Shown here one piece after another: positions 63,685 through 64,000 of a stretch of 64,000 nt of DNA. The position numbers and the translations under genes are program-made. Where the stretch lies: contig CAYFVM010000006.1 of the NCBI GenBank assembly GCA_964346725.1, positions 14,626 to 78,625 on the forward strand, given 5' to 3'. The notes below the pieces were generated by a model. It was not told the origin of the DNA. It saw only the letters and a program-made list of their open reading frames with translations, and did not search any database. Numbering within the stretch: position 1 is the stretch's first letter; each line of letters begins with the position of its first letter. Source of the DNA: UBA1715 sp964346725 (GTDB lineage: Bacteria; Bacteroidota; Bacteroidia; Bacteroidales; UBA1715).

Positions 63685-63945
63685 CTACATGCCCCCAACA
63701 CACAATATAGCCAATAAGGGTTTCAGTGGTATGCGAAGGTTTGTAGCCCGCTTCAACTTATCGTGTAACTTAATTCACTTCAACATAGGTGAACGTGACA
63801 CTTCAACTCCTTGAGCGAAATGAAATTAATTTCTAGGTGAGAAGGTCCGTCCTTGAACTTTTTGGTTCCTTTTTCTTTCAAAAGAAAAAAGAACAGGAAA
63901 CGTACTTATCAGCAAACTTTGGCTATATAACAGAAATTAGGTATA
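63685..63945. other. noncoding, structured AT-rich segment with terminal inverted repeats
   Basis: No convincing gene is seen. A 10-bp perfect inverted repeat, ATATAGCCAA (63705-63714) and TTGGCTATAT (63919-63928), bounds about 225 bases. Inside is a shorter dyad (CTTTTTCTTTCAAAAGAAAAA near 63868-63891). It could be a mobile noncoding cassette or a recombination site, but I cannot assign it. Confidence 0.35.
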
Positions 63946-63998
63946 AAAGCAAAAGACAACGCTTAAAAAGCAGCCAAAAGCAAATCAATACTTTTACT
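63946..63998. repeat. 53-bp direct repeat, right copy
   Basis: Copy of 61075-61127 with three mismatches (at 63958, 63972 and 63996). It encodes a remnant of the EamA 3' end (KAKDNA, stop) on the plus strand and the last codons of an alanine dehydrogenase-like gene on the minus strand, as at the left copy. Confidence 0.9.
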
Positions 63999-64000
63999 CG
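63963..64000 (-). CDS. C-terminal end of an alanine dehydrogenase-like gene, continuing outside the window
   Basis: The minus strand ends in SKSIDLLLAAF and TAA, the same tail as the remnant at 61092. The rest lies beyond the right edge. Probably the intact alanine dehydrogenase gene, of which the left copy is a deleted duplicate; unproven because the window ends. Confidence 0.55.
   Translation of the reverse strand, partial: SKSIDLLLAAF

Noticed and set aside
1..64000. CRISPR array, rRNA operon, prophage, IS element or integrase
   Set aside because: No regularly spaced repeats, rRNA sequence, transposase or integrase frame was seen. Only the ORF6N remnant is phage-like.

Overview
The window reads as a draft chromosome segment of an anaerobic or microaerophilic Bacteroidetes, probably Bacteroidales. 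The evidence is a subtilase and a second fragment with type IX secretion (T9SS) sorting tails, promoters of the TTTG-N17-21-TAnnTTTG type, almost no Shine-Dalgarno sites, a tyrosine ammonia-lyase of the Flavobacterium johnsoniae flexirubin type, class I fumarase, and a PerR/rubredoxin/rubrerythrin oxygen-defence operon. A run of 100 Ns inside xylA marks a scaffold join.

Layout. 1-4419 (minus): two outer-membrane beta-barrel proteins and a lipoprotein running off the left edge. 4733-17865 (plus): a xylose/xyloside operon with GH2, GH31, xylB, xylA (split by the assembly gap), a XylE-type MFS transporter and a second GH31. The secreted GH2 and GH31 enzymes would trim galactosyl/xylosyl side chains, such as those of xyloglucan oligosaccharides. 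Xylose would then enter by the symporter and pass through XylA and XylB to the pentose phosphate pathway. 17967-20032: a frameshifted ORF6N gene, tRNA-Asp, a rhodanese lipoprotein and a Ser-rich exported protein. 20144-22735: clpB. 22807-28202 (minus): an aryl-polyene/flexirubin-like mini-cluster of tyrosine ammonia-lyase, FabG, a small barrel protein, KAS and a lipoprotein. 28376-31194: cupin, lipoprotein and fumarase. 31334-37201: mlaE, mlaF, a T9SS subtilase, an unknown gene and recO. 37204-40213 (minus): a sigma-54 activator, a heptose-7-P kinase and a prohibitin-like protein. 40365-42724: the PerR operon. 42868-47972: MscS, a frameshifted lipoprotein, and trkA, a small membrane protein and trkH. 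47997-53927 (minus): a 1254-residue two-receiver PEP-synthase-like protein, a LuxR regulator with a degenerate receiver, and a retinol-saturase-like oxidoreductase. 54091-57491: hisH, an S4 protein, an argE-like gene and argH. 57589-61095: a B12/radical-SAM protein, an unknown small protein, an esterase and an EamA transporter. 61092-64000: a degraded, AT-rich region bounded by a 53-bp direct repeat. It holds a remnant of alanine dehydrogenase, a surface-protein gene with one nonsense codon, a small barrel, a T9SS-tail fragment and a chagasin-like inhibitor.

The most unusual items are the GAF-like/REC/REC/PPDK_N protein encoded with a LuxR protein whose receiver lacks its phosphorylation residues, the repeat-bounded region at the right end, the palindromic candidate PerR operator, and the TAL-FabG-KAS mini-cluster. 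Several genes are broken by single-base events (ORF6N gene, lipoprotein at 43975, surface protein at 61488). From one draft sequence, real decay cannot be told from assembly error.
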